A DNA stretch of 64,000 nucleotides, taken from positions 17,321,501 through 17,385,500 of the forward strand of contig NC_092601.1 in the NCBI RefSeq assembly GCF_047663525.1, in the 5' to 3' direction. Positions within the stretch are counted from its first letter, which is position 1. Each line of letters begins with the position of its first letter. The DNA is from Anas platyrhynchos. Its lineage: Eukaryota; Chordata; Aves; Anseriformes; Anatidae. Both the position numbers and the translations under genes were made by a program. The notes beneath the pieces are model-generated. The model had not been told where the DNA came from, did not search any database, and saw only the letters and a list, made by a program, of their open reading frames with translations. Below, piece by piece: positions 34,897-55,000 of this stretch.

Positions 34897-36345
34897 GGTG
34901 GGTGGTGGGGCCGTGCCTTTGAGAGGGAGGGAGGGGGGGGAAGGAAATGCAGCTCTGGCTGCCCCCCCCCGTGCAGCATTTAGGGCTGGGCCCCCCGTGC
35001 CCCCATCCACAGCAGGGAGCACGTGGCCACGGGGGCGATGCGTGCCCAAGGTGCTTTCCCTGCCCAAAATGGGTGGGGAGCAGCAGCTCCAGCCCCCCCA
35101 CATCCCATTCTGGCCCCCCCACCACCCCATTTTGCCCCCCCCACACCTACTCCATCCCCCCCCACATCACCCAGGGACTCCCCCAGTCTTTTAACCTGTC
35201 TCTTCCCCCCCCAGGCATCACCGGTGCCCGCGGCCTCCCCGGCCCCTCTCAGCGCTCGGCTTCCCGGGACGCACGGCTCGACTGGACCCCCCCCGGCCCC
35301 CCCCAGCGTAACGTAGACTCGTCTCCTCTCTAACATCCACGCCGGCGCTCCCCCTGCGCCCCCCTGCCCGGCTGCTGGCCCTGGAGCCCCCCCTCTGGCT
35401 GGGGGGGGGGCAGCAGGGGGGGGCCCACGTTGCACAAACTCTTCCCGGGGAAGATTTATGAATTATTTTTTTTTTCCTACACGGTCGGGTTGGAGCTGGC
35501 CCCTGCTCCAGAGCCCCTTCTTCCTTTGGGGGGGGGATGCTGCTGCCTCACGGTGTGTGTGTGTGGGGGGGCCCCTGGTGGCTTTTTGCCACCCCCCCCA
35601 ACCCACAGCCACCTCCTCCCGGGTTTGGTCCCTTGGGGAGGCCCCCCCGGACCCCTCGTCTCTGTTTACATGCCCGGCTCCCTGCAGTTTACAGCCCCCT
35701 CCTCTGTGTGCTGGGGGAAGGGGGGGGGCCCTGGGGACCCCCCCATTTATTCCCCTGCCTCTCCCCGAGTGGCCTGGGGGGGGTGGGATGGAGATGGGGG
35801 GGGGTCACAGGTGGCCTTTTTCTCTTGGTGGCGTCTCCAAGGGCTATTCTCCAGGCTGGGCCCCCCCTTCCTGACACTAATTCCTGCCACGGGGGGGGTT
35901 TGGGATGGGATCACATTTTGGGGGGGTTGGGGGGGGTGAGGTCAGCCCCCCCGCCCTCTCCCCGGGGGTGTCACTGTGCCAAATCCCTGCCGGGCTCCTC
36001 GGCCCCCTCCTCGCAGGGGCTGCGGTGGCTCCGGGGCTCAGCCCTGATTTTGGGGATCCGTGGGGTTTGCCCCCCCCCCCGTCTCCTGTGCACCCCCCTC
36101 CCCAAATTCTCTCTTACGGTACGTGTCTGGCCTCGGCGGGGGGGGGGCCAGGGGAGGCAGCCATGCCCTGGGCCCTGTCGGGGGGTCGGGGCTGTAGTGT
36201 CCCTGGTAGAACCCCCCCCCCCAATAGCCCTCACCCCAACCCCCCCCCCACCTCCTCCTTTTTTTTGGTAAGATGAATTTAGCATTGTTTAGTTATTAAA
36301 AATACTGGTTTTTAATATTGAAAATAAAAGCATTTAATATCAACT
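34897..36345 (+). other. LLGL1: LLGL1 3'UTR with an intron after the stop, and its poly(A) signal
   Basis: One base after the TGA a good donor (G|GTGGGTGG, intron from 34898) pairs with a CCCCCCAG acceptor ending at 35214, so the 3'UTR is probably split, with its main part at 35215-36345. The junction is 1 nt after the stop, too close to trigger decay. AATAAA at 36323-36328 (TTGAAAATAAAAGC) gives an end near 36345. The body is G-rich with many G-runs. The splice is inferred. Confidence 0.65.
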
Positions 36346-36414
36346 GCCAGGCTGTGGGTGTCTTGGGGGGGTTTGGGGGGGTTTAGGGGGACGCAGTGAG
36401 AGCCTGGCACAGCG

Positions 36415-36702
36415 GGCGGTGACCAAGTGCAGCCTTTATTGATACCACACCAAGGGGCTGCCCCCCCCTCCAGGCCGGGGGGGTGGCCCCCCATCTCCTC
36501 AGCACAACAAAAAGGGGGGGGGGAGCCCCTCGCTGCCCCCCCCCGGTGCTCTTCAGCAAAGCTAAAAGGGGGTCCCCCACGCGCGGGGAGCTCGGGGACC
36601 CTCCGTGCGCCCCCGTAGCGGGATGGAGGGGGACGGGGACAGCCCCGTGCTCCCCCCCCCGGCTGAAGCAGGCTTGGGGGGGGCCGGGGGGGTCCCCAGC
36701 CT
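36415..36702 (-). other. FLII: FLII 3'UTR and poly(A) signal
   Basis: AATAAA on the minus strand at 36440-36435 (plus strand TTTATT), so cleavage falls near 36415-36420. The 3'UTR is about 285 nt. The end faces that of LLGL1 with about 70 bp between cleavage sites. Confidence 0.75.
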
Positions 36703-45843
<9,141 letters not shown>

Positions 45844-46065
45844 GGCGGCTTTGGGGCGGAGCGGGCGGGCGCTAGGACCCGGGGGAGGAAGCGGCCGCGC
45901 TCGCCCTCGGTTTCCCGCCCCCAGGCGGTGACGTCAACGCGGGAGCCTCGCTGTGATTGGCTGCGCCGAGGCGCGCCGGGGTGCTGCGGGCGCGCCGGCG
46001 CGCCGCCACGCGCCGCTCTGCGGGGCTACCGGGGGGCTACCGGGGGGTACCGGGGGGGCTACGCG
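45844..46065. promoter_or_regulatory. Divergent FLII / MIEF2 promoter with consensus CRE
   Basis: CpG-rich DNA between the FLII ATG (45843, minus) and the probable noncoding first exon of MIEF2, which ends at a GCG|GTGAGT donor at 46065/46066. It holds a full palindromic CRE TGACGTCA (45929-45936) and an inverted CCAAT box GATTGG (45955-45960). No TATA box. Both genes must start within about 200 bp of each other. Confidence 0.75.
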
Positions 46066-46459
46066 GTGAGTGCGGAGCTGGGGTGGGGGACATACAGGGC
46101 ACCGGCACGGCTCGGTTGGGGTGCGGTGCCCACGGGGAGCCCCCCACCCGGCTGCCCTCCCCCCGGTAGCCCCCCCTCGGAGTGGGGGTCCCCAAGGCTC
46201 AGCCCTTCCCGGGGGTTCCCGGGGGTCCCGGTGTAGCCCCCCCCCCCCCTCCCCCCCGAAATCCCCGTCCCGGTCCCAGCCCCGCTGTCCCCTCCCCTGC
46301 TTGCGCAACGGCCCGGGAGCCGCACCCGGGGTGACCCTTGGTCGGGCCCAGCGTTTCGGTAGCCCGCTCGGTCTCCCCGCTAGCCCCCCGGTGGTTGCCC
46401 CCCCCCCCGGTGCCGGTTGCCGGTGCTCCGTTGTCCTTCGTCCCCTCCGCAGGTTGGCC

Positions 46460-49193
46460 ATGGAGTTCACGCACAAGCGGGGCAAGCGGCAGGATGACAG
46501 CGGGCTGGGCAGCGTCCTCGACGTGCTGCTGGCCAACGCCAGGCTGGTGCTGGGGGTCAGCGGGGCCGCCGTGCTCGCCATCGCCACGCTGGCCGTCAAA
46601 CGGGTGAGGATGGTGGGGGGCTTCGGGATGGGGCTACCGGGACTCCCCGGCTATATCACCCGGAGACAGGCTGTGGGGCTGCGCCCTCAAACACTTTGCC
46701 CTCTTTGCTGCTTCATTTATGGGGTCTGGGGTGTTGTGTCCCTTCCAGGAAGGTGTCTCAGGTCTTATTCCTATTTGGATACCTCAATGTTTTCCCTTTA
46801 AAAATCTGTAGGAGGCTAATGTGCGTCTTTCTGGCTTCATAAATTTAATTTTTTGGGCCAGTAGTAGCCCTGCACACTTACCCACATGTATCAGAGGGGC
46901 AGTTGCCCTCTAGTTTGGGATGCAACTGCCAAAAAATGGTGAGAGGACAGCTTGGCACGCTGGTTTTCCTTGCGGAACGGCCCCTTGCTCACCCAGCCTT
47001 CTGCAGAGGGGGCTGCTGCTCGGGGGGCTTTCCCTCCCTGGGTTTGTGTGGGTGCCACGGCCAGAACGAGGAGCCTCTGGGGCCTGCAGCTCCTGCAGCA
47101 GGGATGGGAGAGCCCCCACTGCGTTCCCTCTGGGTGAGGTGTGGGATTTTTTTGGGACCTCACACACATCCCCTCCTCCTGTCTCTCCCTCCAGCTGATA
47201 GACCGAGCCACGAGCCCTCGCGATGACGGCGATCCCAAAGCCGAGCAGAAGACCCTAGAGGAGAGCTGGCAGGACTTGGCCTTGATCAAAGCCACGCAAA
47301 AACCTCCCAAGAGGCAGCGAAGGGAAGACCTCAGCGAGCCCCTGCTCCCTCCGGCTCCACCACCAGCACCAGGTGATGCTCGCGGTCGGGGCGCCGGGCT
47401 CCACGGGTGGATGAAGATCACCTTGATGCTCTGGGGCCGGCTGTGTCTGTGCTCCCGGCTGCCTGGGAGCACCACGTTATTTTTAGCTCTGTGGTCGGAA
47501 AGCTGACCCGATTGTGCCTTCCTCTGTGGGAGGCTCCCGAGCCGCGGCCCCTTTTTTGGCAGTGCCTGCGCTGTTTGCAGCCCGGGTGGCTCAGCCAGCC
47601 CGGCGCGGTGCAGGCTCTGCCTGGGCTTTTTTTGTTTCCCGTTGAACAATGCCTGTTTTTTTGGGGGGGTCAGCTCTGTGCAGGGAGCAAGGTGTGCTCG
47701 TGGACAAAGGCTGATTTGCCTGGCTTGGTGTGGGGGAAGGTCCTGAGGTGCTGTGCCCCGATCAGGATCGTTGGCAGCACCGAAGCAATTTGGCAGACAC
47801 TGGGGCAGGGCTGGGGCTGCCGAAGGGTGGAAGGGGCAAGCGATGGGGCTGAGGCTTGCAGAGGGCCCTGACACTTCATCCTGGCCTGGCTGCTGCTGCT
47901 TAGCCTGGGCTGCCCTCCTCTAGCACCCCTGGGTGCTGCTGGGTTTTGGGGTTTGAGCCCCGTGTTGGCTGTAAGGCGCTGTTAAGGTCAGAGTTTTGCT
48001 TGGTGCCCCTCTCGGCGAGCTCAGCCTCACCTCTAAAGGCTCAGGGCTGCACTTTGAGCTCACACTTTCACCAGTCGCTGGTGCAGCTGATCTGCCCAGA
48101 GCCATGACTTTTTCCTTAGCCCCATCCCCTTCTTGCAGAGCCCAGGGCTTGCCCGGCACCTCCAGAGCCTCCTCAAGCAGAATCCATCCCCCAGCACTGC
48201 CTCACGCTGCAGGAGAAGCTCCTCTTGCACCACAGCAGCCTCCTGGCCGTGCACGAGGCACAAGCAGCGTTCGGCCGGCAGCTGGCCCGCAGCATCTGCA
48301 CCGAGCTGCAAAACTTCTTGAGGAACAAGTGCCCGGAGCTGCCTTTTGGCAGCCTCTTCCTCAGCGGTCCCCTGCTCGACGGCCTCGGGGCTCTGGCCGC
48401 TGACCACGTCCACTTCATGCTGCCCGTGGTCCTCGACGCCGCGCTCTGGAGCCTCATCCCGGGGGAGGACACGGTGGTGAGAAACCCCCGGTACTGGCTG
48501 ATCAAGAGGAGGGCCCTGGAGTATTTCCCTCGGGGGTGCAGCCCCTGGGATAAGTTCCTGGTGGGTCGCTACCTCTCCTCCAACGCGCTCAACGAGACCC
48601 TGCACAAGCTGCTGGTGGCTTCCATCAACTGGCCGGCCATCGGCAGCCTCCTGGGCAGCCTCATCCGCCCGGTGGTGGCCTCCAGGGAGCTGAGGCTGGA
48701 GGTGAAACACGAGGAGCTGGAGCTGAGCATCGCCCTTTTCCCCGTGGTGGAGATGGACGGCAGGGTTCTGCTGGCCGCTCCTCCCCAGGGCTTGGTGGAA
48801 AACCTCTGGCTGGAGAGCTTCGGCAGGGCGGAGGCTTCGAAGGTGAGGGAGCTGGATGCTGGTGATGCTGGAGCCCGGCAGAGCTGCCTCCGTGTCTTGA
48901 ACAACGTCTGCAGGAGCCACCCTGCCCTGCACAGACTGAGCGGCAGCCCCTTGGTGCACGTCGTGCTGCATCTCAGCGCCGCGGGGGGGGACTGGGCAGA
49001 GGGCAGCCTCGCCGCCCGGTTCCAGCAGGTGCTGGAGGAGCTGGTGGGCTACCTGGAGCGGGGCGTCCTGCCCTCCTACTTCAACCACAAGGTCAACCTT
49101 TTCGGCGAGCTGCTGGAGGAGGAGGTGGAGGAGATGGGCTTCCTGCTCTACAGGGCGGTGGCTGAGCCAGAATTGCTGCTGGGGGAGAAATGA
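46460..49193 (+). CDS. MIEF2: Mitochondrial elongation factor 2 (MiD49)
   Basis: Outer-mitochondrial-membrane receptor that recruits DRP1 for fission (older name SMCR7). Coding exons: 46460-46603, 47195-47372, 48139-49193; 458 aa (human 454). A noncoding first exon is inferred, spliced to the acceptor at 46452, 7 nt before the ATG. The N-terminus MEFTHKRGKR matches the family. One membrane segment lies at about 29-46 (LVLGVSGAAVLAIATLAV), followed by the conserved LIDRATSPRD. The rest is the nucleotidyltransferase-like (Mab-21-type) cytosolic domain with PRGCSPWDKFLVG and NWPAIGSLLGSLIRP. The third exon carries most of the protein. Head-to-head with FLII and tail-to-tail with TOP3A. MIEF1 is excluded by the close match to the MIEF2 N-terminus and by synteny. 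Confidence 0.96.
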
Positions 49194-49340
49194 GCGCTGT
49201 GTGGGGAGCCCCCCACCCCGGCATCGGGTGTGCCCCCTCTGCCTGCTGCTCCCTGCCGTGGGTTGTGATGCTTCTAGTTGCCTAGTCGGTAAGAGGCCAA
49301 GTTCTTGCACTTTATGAACCAAACTGTTTCTTTTTTTCTG

Positions 49341-49346
49341 AATAAA
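49341..49346 (+). terminator. MIEF2: MIEF2 poly(A) signal
   Basis: AATAAA 148 nt after the stop; cleavage expected near 49360. Confidence 0.8.
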
Positions 49347-49364
49347 ACGTGCCTGAGAAGAAGG

Positions 49365-51310
49365 GGGTGGGCGGCGGCGTAAGGAACCTCTTGCTGCGAG
49401 GCTCTGCCTTACCCAGGGGGAACCCAACCTGCGCCTGGAGTACCTAAAGGCCAGTCCCCTCTGCTGGGAGCCACCACGGGGCAAGTTTGGCCTCTGGTTT
49501 CCAGAAAACTGCTGTCTGTTCCCAGCTGTGAGGCTCCCCTCATGCTCTGAAACAGACCTGAGCGGGGCCGAGCTTCCCCTGCCTCCTGGGGCAGCCCCTT
49601 CCCTTGCGAGGGAGCTGGAGAGGTTTGGTCCCGTGCTGCTGCTGCAAACCTCACGGTTTGGGGCGTCCTGGGTGCTGTGTGGGTCCTTCTGCCAGCACCC
49701 AACGTGTTCTTACAGTGCCATGCTGCTGGGCTGGGCTGGGAGCCTCGTCCCTCGCCAGCTCTGTGGGGTTGGAAGGGTGGTGGCAGAGGAGCTGTGGGCT
49801 CCTGGGTGGCACTGCCAGCATCTGGGCAGGTGCTGGCTGCTCTAAGAAGTCCCCTCCAGCCTGTCAAGTGACCTTTCCGTGCATGTTTTGCTGCTGTCTT
49901 GGTGTCCTGTTCTCCTGAAGCCTCGTGGTGTGGGGCAGGAGGGGACGGGAACGATGCTTGGAGCGGAGTGCTTGCAAGAACTGCAGTGGCTCCTGCTGCT
50001 TTTTATAATGATGTTTTGTTTGAGTGTTTTGTTCTTTTTCTCCTCGGAGGGGCTGCTTTGGCTCTGGCCGCAGCCCAGGTGTGAAGGAATGCACTCCTCG
50101 TTTAACGGGGAGAGCGATGCTGGTTTTGCACACCGGTGGGGATGGAAAAATCCTATGGACTTCAACGTGAGCACCTGTTGTGGTTAGGTTTCCTTGAGTT
50201 ATCTTGTTTATGGGAGGGAAAGAAAACAACAGCTGTGTTTCCTCCCGGCCTGAAGATTAATCTGTTCCTCCAAACCATTTCCCAAGTGTTAGCCGTGAGA
50301 ATAAACCTACACTGTGTACCCTGGTCCTCGTCTCAGCTCTGTTTTGTCTCCTCTCCCCTGATAAGGGCTGAAGCTGTCCTGGAGTGCCGGGCTGTGGTGC
50401 GAGCTGCCTGGTGGTGCTCAGCTCGTGCCGTTTCCCTGCTGGCTCTCACCGCTCCGCTCCCTGAGCACCAACTGGGGCTAAACCAGTAAAGCTGGTAGCA
50501 GCCAGCGCCATCAGCAACGCTGAACCTGCTGCCTGTGTGCTCTGCAGACGTTTCCTGCTGCCGGTGCTGTTCGGAGGCTGCTGCCAGCTCAGTGACTGCA
50601 TCACAGAGCCTCGTAATCCTGTTATTTTCGCCACCGGGTCTGTATTTTTAGGCTACAGCTGTTAAGAGGGGGAGCGAGGGGTGCAGGGAAACGCAACGTG
50701 AATTCTCCTGACCTTCCTCTGTAGCTCTAGGCTGACAGCAACGAGCTGTGGCAGGGTTAGAAGCTCTTTTTTTTTTCTCCAAGCAATCCTGTGCTGCTGT
50801 GACCACCCCTGCTTCGAGCTACCCTCTAAAATTGTGCTGTGTCCCCTTAGCACTGACCCAGGGGAGCTGCCCTGTGCTCAGGAGCAGCCCCAGAGGCCCT
50901 GGGGGAACAGCTGAGCGCTGCCCCCTGGCAGAAGAGAACAAGGCAGGGGTGTGGAACTCCTTGCTTTGAAGTAAAGAAAGCCCAAACAGAGGGAGGAGGC
51001 AGGCTGGCTTTCTCAGGGAGCTCAGACTAAACGAAGTGCAGGAAAAAAGGCACTCCCTCCAGGTTCAGCTCAGTATCTCTCTTTTCCTGGACAGCAGCAC
51101 GACAACAAATGCAGCTAGGGAGATAAAAGTGCTTTCCCTTCACCCCTGCAGCTCCCTGCTAAAAAAAATAATAATAAAAGCTGCAGGGAGTTTGTGCCAA
51201 GAAAGCTGCTGTATTGTTCCGATGAGTGAATGGAAAGAACAAGACTTGGGTGGATGCTCTCACAGGAATCGTGTAACTATTGTGAGCTGGAAGAAACAGC
51301 AAGTTGCCAC
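49365..51310. other. Intergenic stretch between the MIEF2 and TOP3A 3' ends
   Basis: About 1.9 kb of moderate-GC DNA. I see no gene, no tandem repeat and no recognisable transposon. Open frames here are short and non-conserved. Confidence 0.6.
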
Positions 51311-51314
51311 CGTA

Positions 51315-52009
51315 TCCAATTTAAAAATTAAATAATCTTTTAATACAAAGTTATTACTCTAACAAAAATAACTTCCATTAGCTAGCAGCGTCACGCTGGC
51401 ACGCCTCGAGGTTTGAGGAAGAATGCAGCTTCAAATTTAGGAGCAGCCTCAAACAAAGGCTCTCCCTGGGCACTGCAGCTGAGCTTCCCCTGCAGGGCAG
51501 GACCAGCTCCATCCTCTCTGCACCTGGCTCTCCTTCACGGATGGACAACCAAGGTAAGAGGGGCATGGGGCTGTGACAAAACACGGGGAATGGTGCTCAG
51601 GGAGCTTAAAATAAATTTCCACACTGTGGAAAGCCAGGAAGTGAGGAGAGTTAAGCAGCCCTGGGGCTTGTCCCAGTGGCTACGACCCAGCTCCCCACGC
51701 AGAAATGCTGTGTGGATGTGACCACAGTGGGAGCTGCAAGCGGACGAGACCCACTGCGGTTTTCTCTGCAGACTCACAGTTTCCAAATGCTTCCAATTAC
51801 TCCAATCAGCTCAGCAGAAGAGCAGCTGAAATCCGAAGGATAACACAAGCAGTGGAGCCACTTCTCAGAGCTGCTTGAACCCTTGCTGCCCAGCCCTGCT
51901 GAGCGATGGAGGTAGCCCCGGCAGGAGCAGGCTGCACCCAGCCCCTCCAGAAAGCCCTCAGGCTCGGTTCTGTGGCAGCTCCCAGACTCTCAGGAGAAGC
52001 CACCCAGGC
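51315..52009 (-). other. TOP3A: TOP3A 3'UTR
   Basis: No minus-strand AATAAA is seen close to the stop. ATTAAA (plus TTTAAT at 51339-51344) in an A/T-rich patch is the best candidate, giving a 3'UTR of about 690 nt. The end is uncertain. Confidence 0.45.
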
Positions 52010-55000
52010 TCAGTGGTTGTGAGGACAGGTTTTCTTCGTGTGGCCAGGCTGGTGGCAAACGCTACAGGTCCGTGGTTTCTTGGCAGTGCCTCCTGAGGAG
52101 AGGTTGCTTGGTCTCTTCATCTTACTCCCCATCTCCCTTGAGTACCCGCTGCTCCCAAAGTGGTTCCACGAGGCGTCTCCAGAAGCCCCTACAAAGGAAC
52201 GACTTGGATTTAAATACCTTTGAAAACATACAGGTGAAAAAGAGAAGACAGGTTCACAGTGGCAGGAGATCAAGGATTTCACCACCCCAGCCACTCAAAT
52301 TAGTCCTGAAACCACGCTTGGTTCAGATTTGTCTGAGCATTTGCATGTTATCCATTTGTCCTGCAGCATCAGAGAAATGTGTGAGCAGAACAGGGAAAAC
52401 CGATCTTTCTGGTTGCGTGCTGTCATGCCAGAATAAGACTTGGTTTTAAAGGAGCTCTGAAAATTTTCATTCTACCCCTTTAGGGCCAAATGTCTAAGAA
52501 GGAGGAGGCTGGTGTTGAGGAACTCTCTCAGACCACGTCTCCACCTCTGTACTTTGCTTACAGTGCTTCTGTGTCAATGCTTTTTCTGTCTTTTTCTTTT
52601 CTTTGTGATTTTTTTAGTGGATTTTTTTTGCTTTCAGCACCTTTCCACTGCAGCCACGCTCAGTGTCAAAGCTTCGGGCAGGCTTGGCCTTTCACTGAGT
52701 TCCCAAACTGGGGCAGAGGGAGCACCACAGCTTCCCTGATGTGACACAAGAGGGTTTAAGACTGCCAAACGTGGTGTCACCGCTTCAACTCTGTATCAAG
52801 TCAGGAACAGCTCTCCCAAAACCAAACACTAAGATGTGGGACAGACAAATTCTGTCCCAGACAGACAGTTGGGAAGCCTGCTGGGCTTCATCCAGGGCCA
52901 CATGGACAGACAGACGGGCAAGCTTACTGCATGGCAAAGCAAAGCATCCTGCTGCTGCTTAGAGCTTGGATCTGTGATAGGAGGACGCATCCTGCTGGCA
53001 TTCACAGAAAGGTAAGCCTGACTCGGTTGAAGCACAACTTTTGAAGTGCTGTAATGCTGCTGACAGACATCCTAAGACAAATGTGAAGTCTGCCAAATGT
53101 CAGAGTTCCTACAAAAGCTGTGCAGTGACAGCATTATGGACATATGAGCAATGTCTGCTGGGCTTAGCTTTAAGACCAGCCTCCAAGCCTTGCCTCTCAC
53201 CCCGAGCCCAGCCTTACCTGGTGCTGCATTTTCGTCAGCCCACTGGAAGAAGCCGCACTGCTGCTCTCTGGGTTTTGAGCAGGTGTGGAACTGCCGCCCC
53301 TTGTTAGGACCGTCTTTTTGGACAGTGCGTGTGACAGCTGGCTGCTCACAATTGCAGACTGTGCCACCTCCTGAGCCGGAGTTGCTGTTTCCAAAGAGCT
53401 CTGGGCCTCTCCCTCCTCCTCCTGGTCTCTGAAAGCCTGCTTGGCCCCTTCCCCCAAAGGGCTGGGGCGGTGCAGAGCCCCGCGGAGCCGCGTTGCTTCT
53501 GTCCTCTGACTGCTCGTTAGCCCAGAGGAAAAAATTGCAGGCATTGGTGTTACATTTATAAAACTGCCTGCCTTGATTGGGTCCCTCTTTGCGCACCGTT
53601 AACAGCGTGGCTTCGTTCCCACAGTTGCACACCACTGCGTTGTTCCCGTTGTCTGGAGCAGCTGCAGGAGCAGGCCTGTGTGCTCTCGGGGTACTCAAGG
53701 AGAGGAGATGTCCTGCTGCTGGGTTCGTGGCCCCCCTCGCCTGCCTGCTGTCGCTGCTTGCTCTGCTGAAGGAGTTGTTGGCCTGCGAGTGGTTGGCTTG
53801 CTGGCTGGCTGGCGGCGCAGGCTGCGTCGACCTGTTTAAGTACTTCAGGTCCAGGAGCTCTCTCAGCATCTCATCGCAGCCGCCGATGCAGCCAACAAAC
53901 TCCAGGGGCATCACGGGTGGAACGCTGCCTCTCTTGAACTTAAACTTCAGCCTAAAAGGAAAGGGAGAACACAAACCTACCAGTTTGTACAGCTTCTCAT
54001 CAAAGACCTCGATATGGACTTGATTTTTTTTTAATTCTGCTGTACTGACGCTGTTCACCTCTTTCCCTCCACCTTCTTTCCGTCCCTAACCCACAGGAGT
54101 GCTGCTCCAGCTGTCCAAGACTGGGACAGAAAATGATTGCCCAGCCTAGCCCACAGAAATCTCTGGCCCTGGTGACTAACACAACATCTGAGGGGTTACA
54201 TTTCCCTCAGGGATAGCTGGTGTGACCTACCTGTGAACAGGATGGGGTCCACACTCGGCACAGATGCTCTCGTCCTTGGCCACGTCCAGCACAAAATCAG
54301 GAAACCAGACTGCAGTTTTACAAGCCGGATAGCCCATGCAGCTGAGATAGAACCTGCCGTGGGACAAAGGCACCACATGAAGAAGAGGTAATATCGAGAC
54401 AGGCAGTGATATTTCTCCTCTCTTCTCAGCTGTCAGAAGCTGTCCAAACAACATTTGTTTTTAACTCGAGAGGGAGGTTCAGCTGAGTCCACACAGCTTG
54501 TGTGGCTGGTGGAGTTCATCAGCTGAAGCCCAAGTTTTCAAGCATGCTGCAGAGAAAAGGTGAATGAACACTTAGAAAGCAGCCTCCTGTGTCTGAAATG
54601 ATAAAAAAGGTCACTGACCCGCCGTTCCTCTTGGTCTTCAGGACCATGTCGTTGTTGCACTGTGGGCATTTCCGAATGGGATCAGGCATTGCTGGGTAGA
54701 CTTCCTCTTGCTCAGCAATTTCTGTGGCTTCTCCAAAATACTGAGCCAGGGCCTGGTCCAGCCTGTAAGGAAATAAGCAGAGCATCCTGTCTCCTCTGCA
54801 AAATGCCATCAGGCAGTGAATTACTGCCTGCTGCCCTCTGCACAGCCCCTCTGAGCTTCTCTGTGAGCATGATGACTCAGCACTGTGCCTCGAGATGTGG
54901 GTGTGCCATGGAAGAGGTCAGTGCACTCTGACATCTCCTCCAGCCAGCTCAGAATTTAATGCAAGCAGCTGAAACCACGATGAGCAGCTAGCAGCCCGTG

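Noticed and set aside
48060-49484. 474-codon minus-strand open frame
   Set aside because: Exact antisense shadow of the large MIEF2 exon and its 3'UTR.
52189-52217. Acceptor at 52218 (TTCAAAG|G) for the last TOP3A exon
   Set aside because: It breaks phase with the exon ending at 53218. The TTTGTAG|GGG acceptor at 52188 closes the frame and gives the PGASGDASW junction expected from human.
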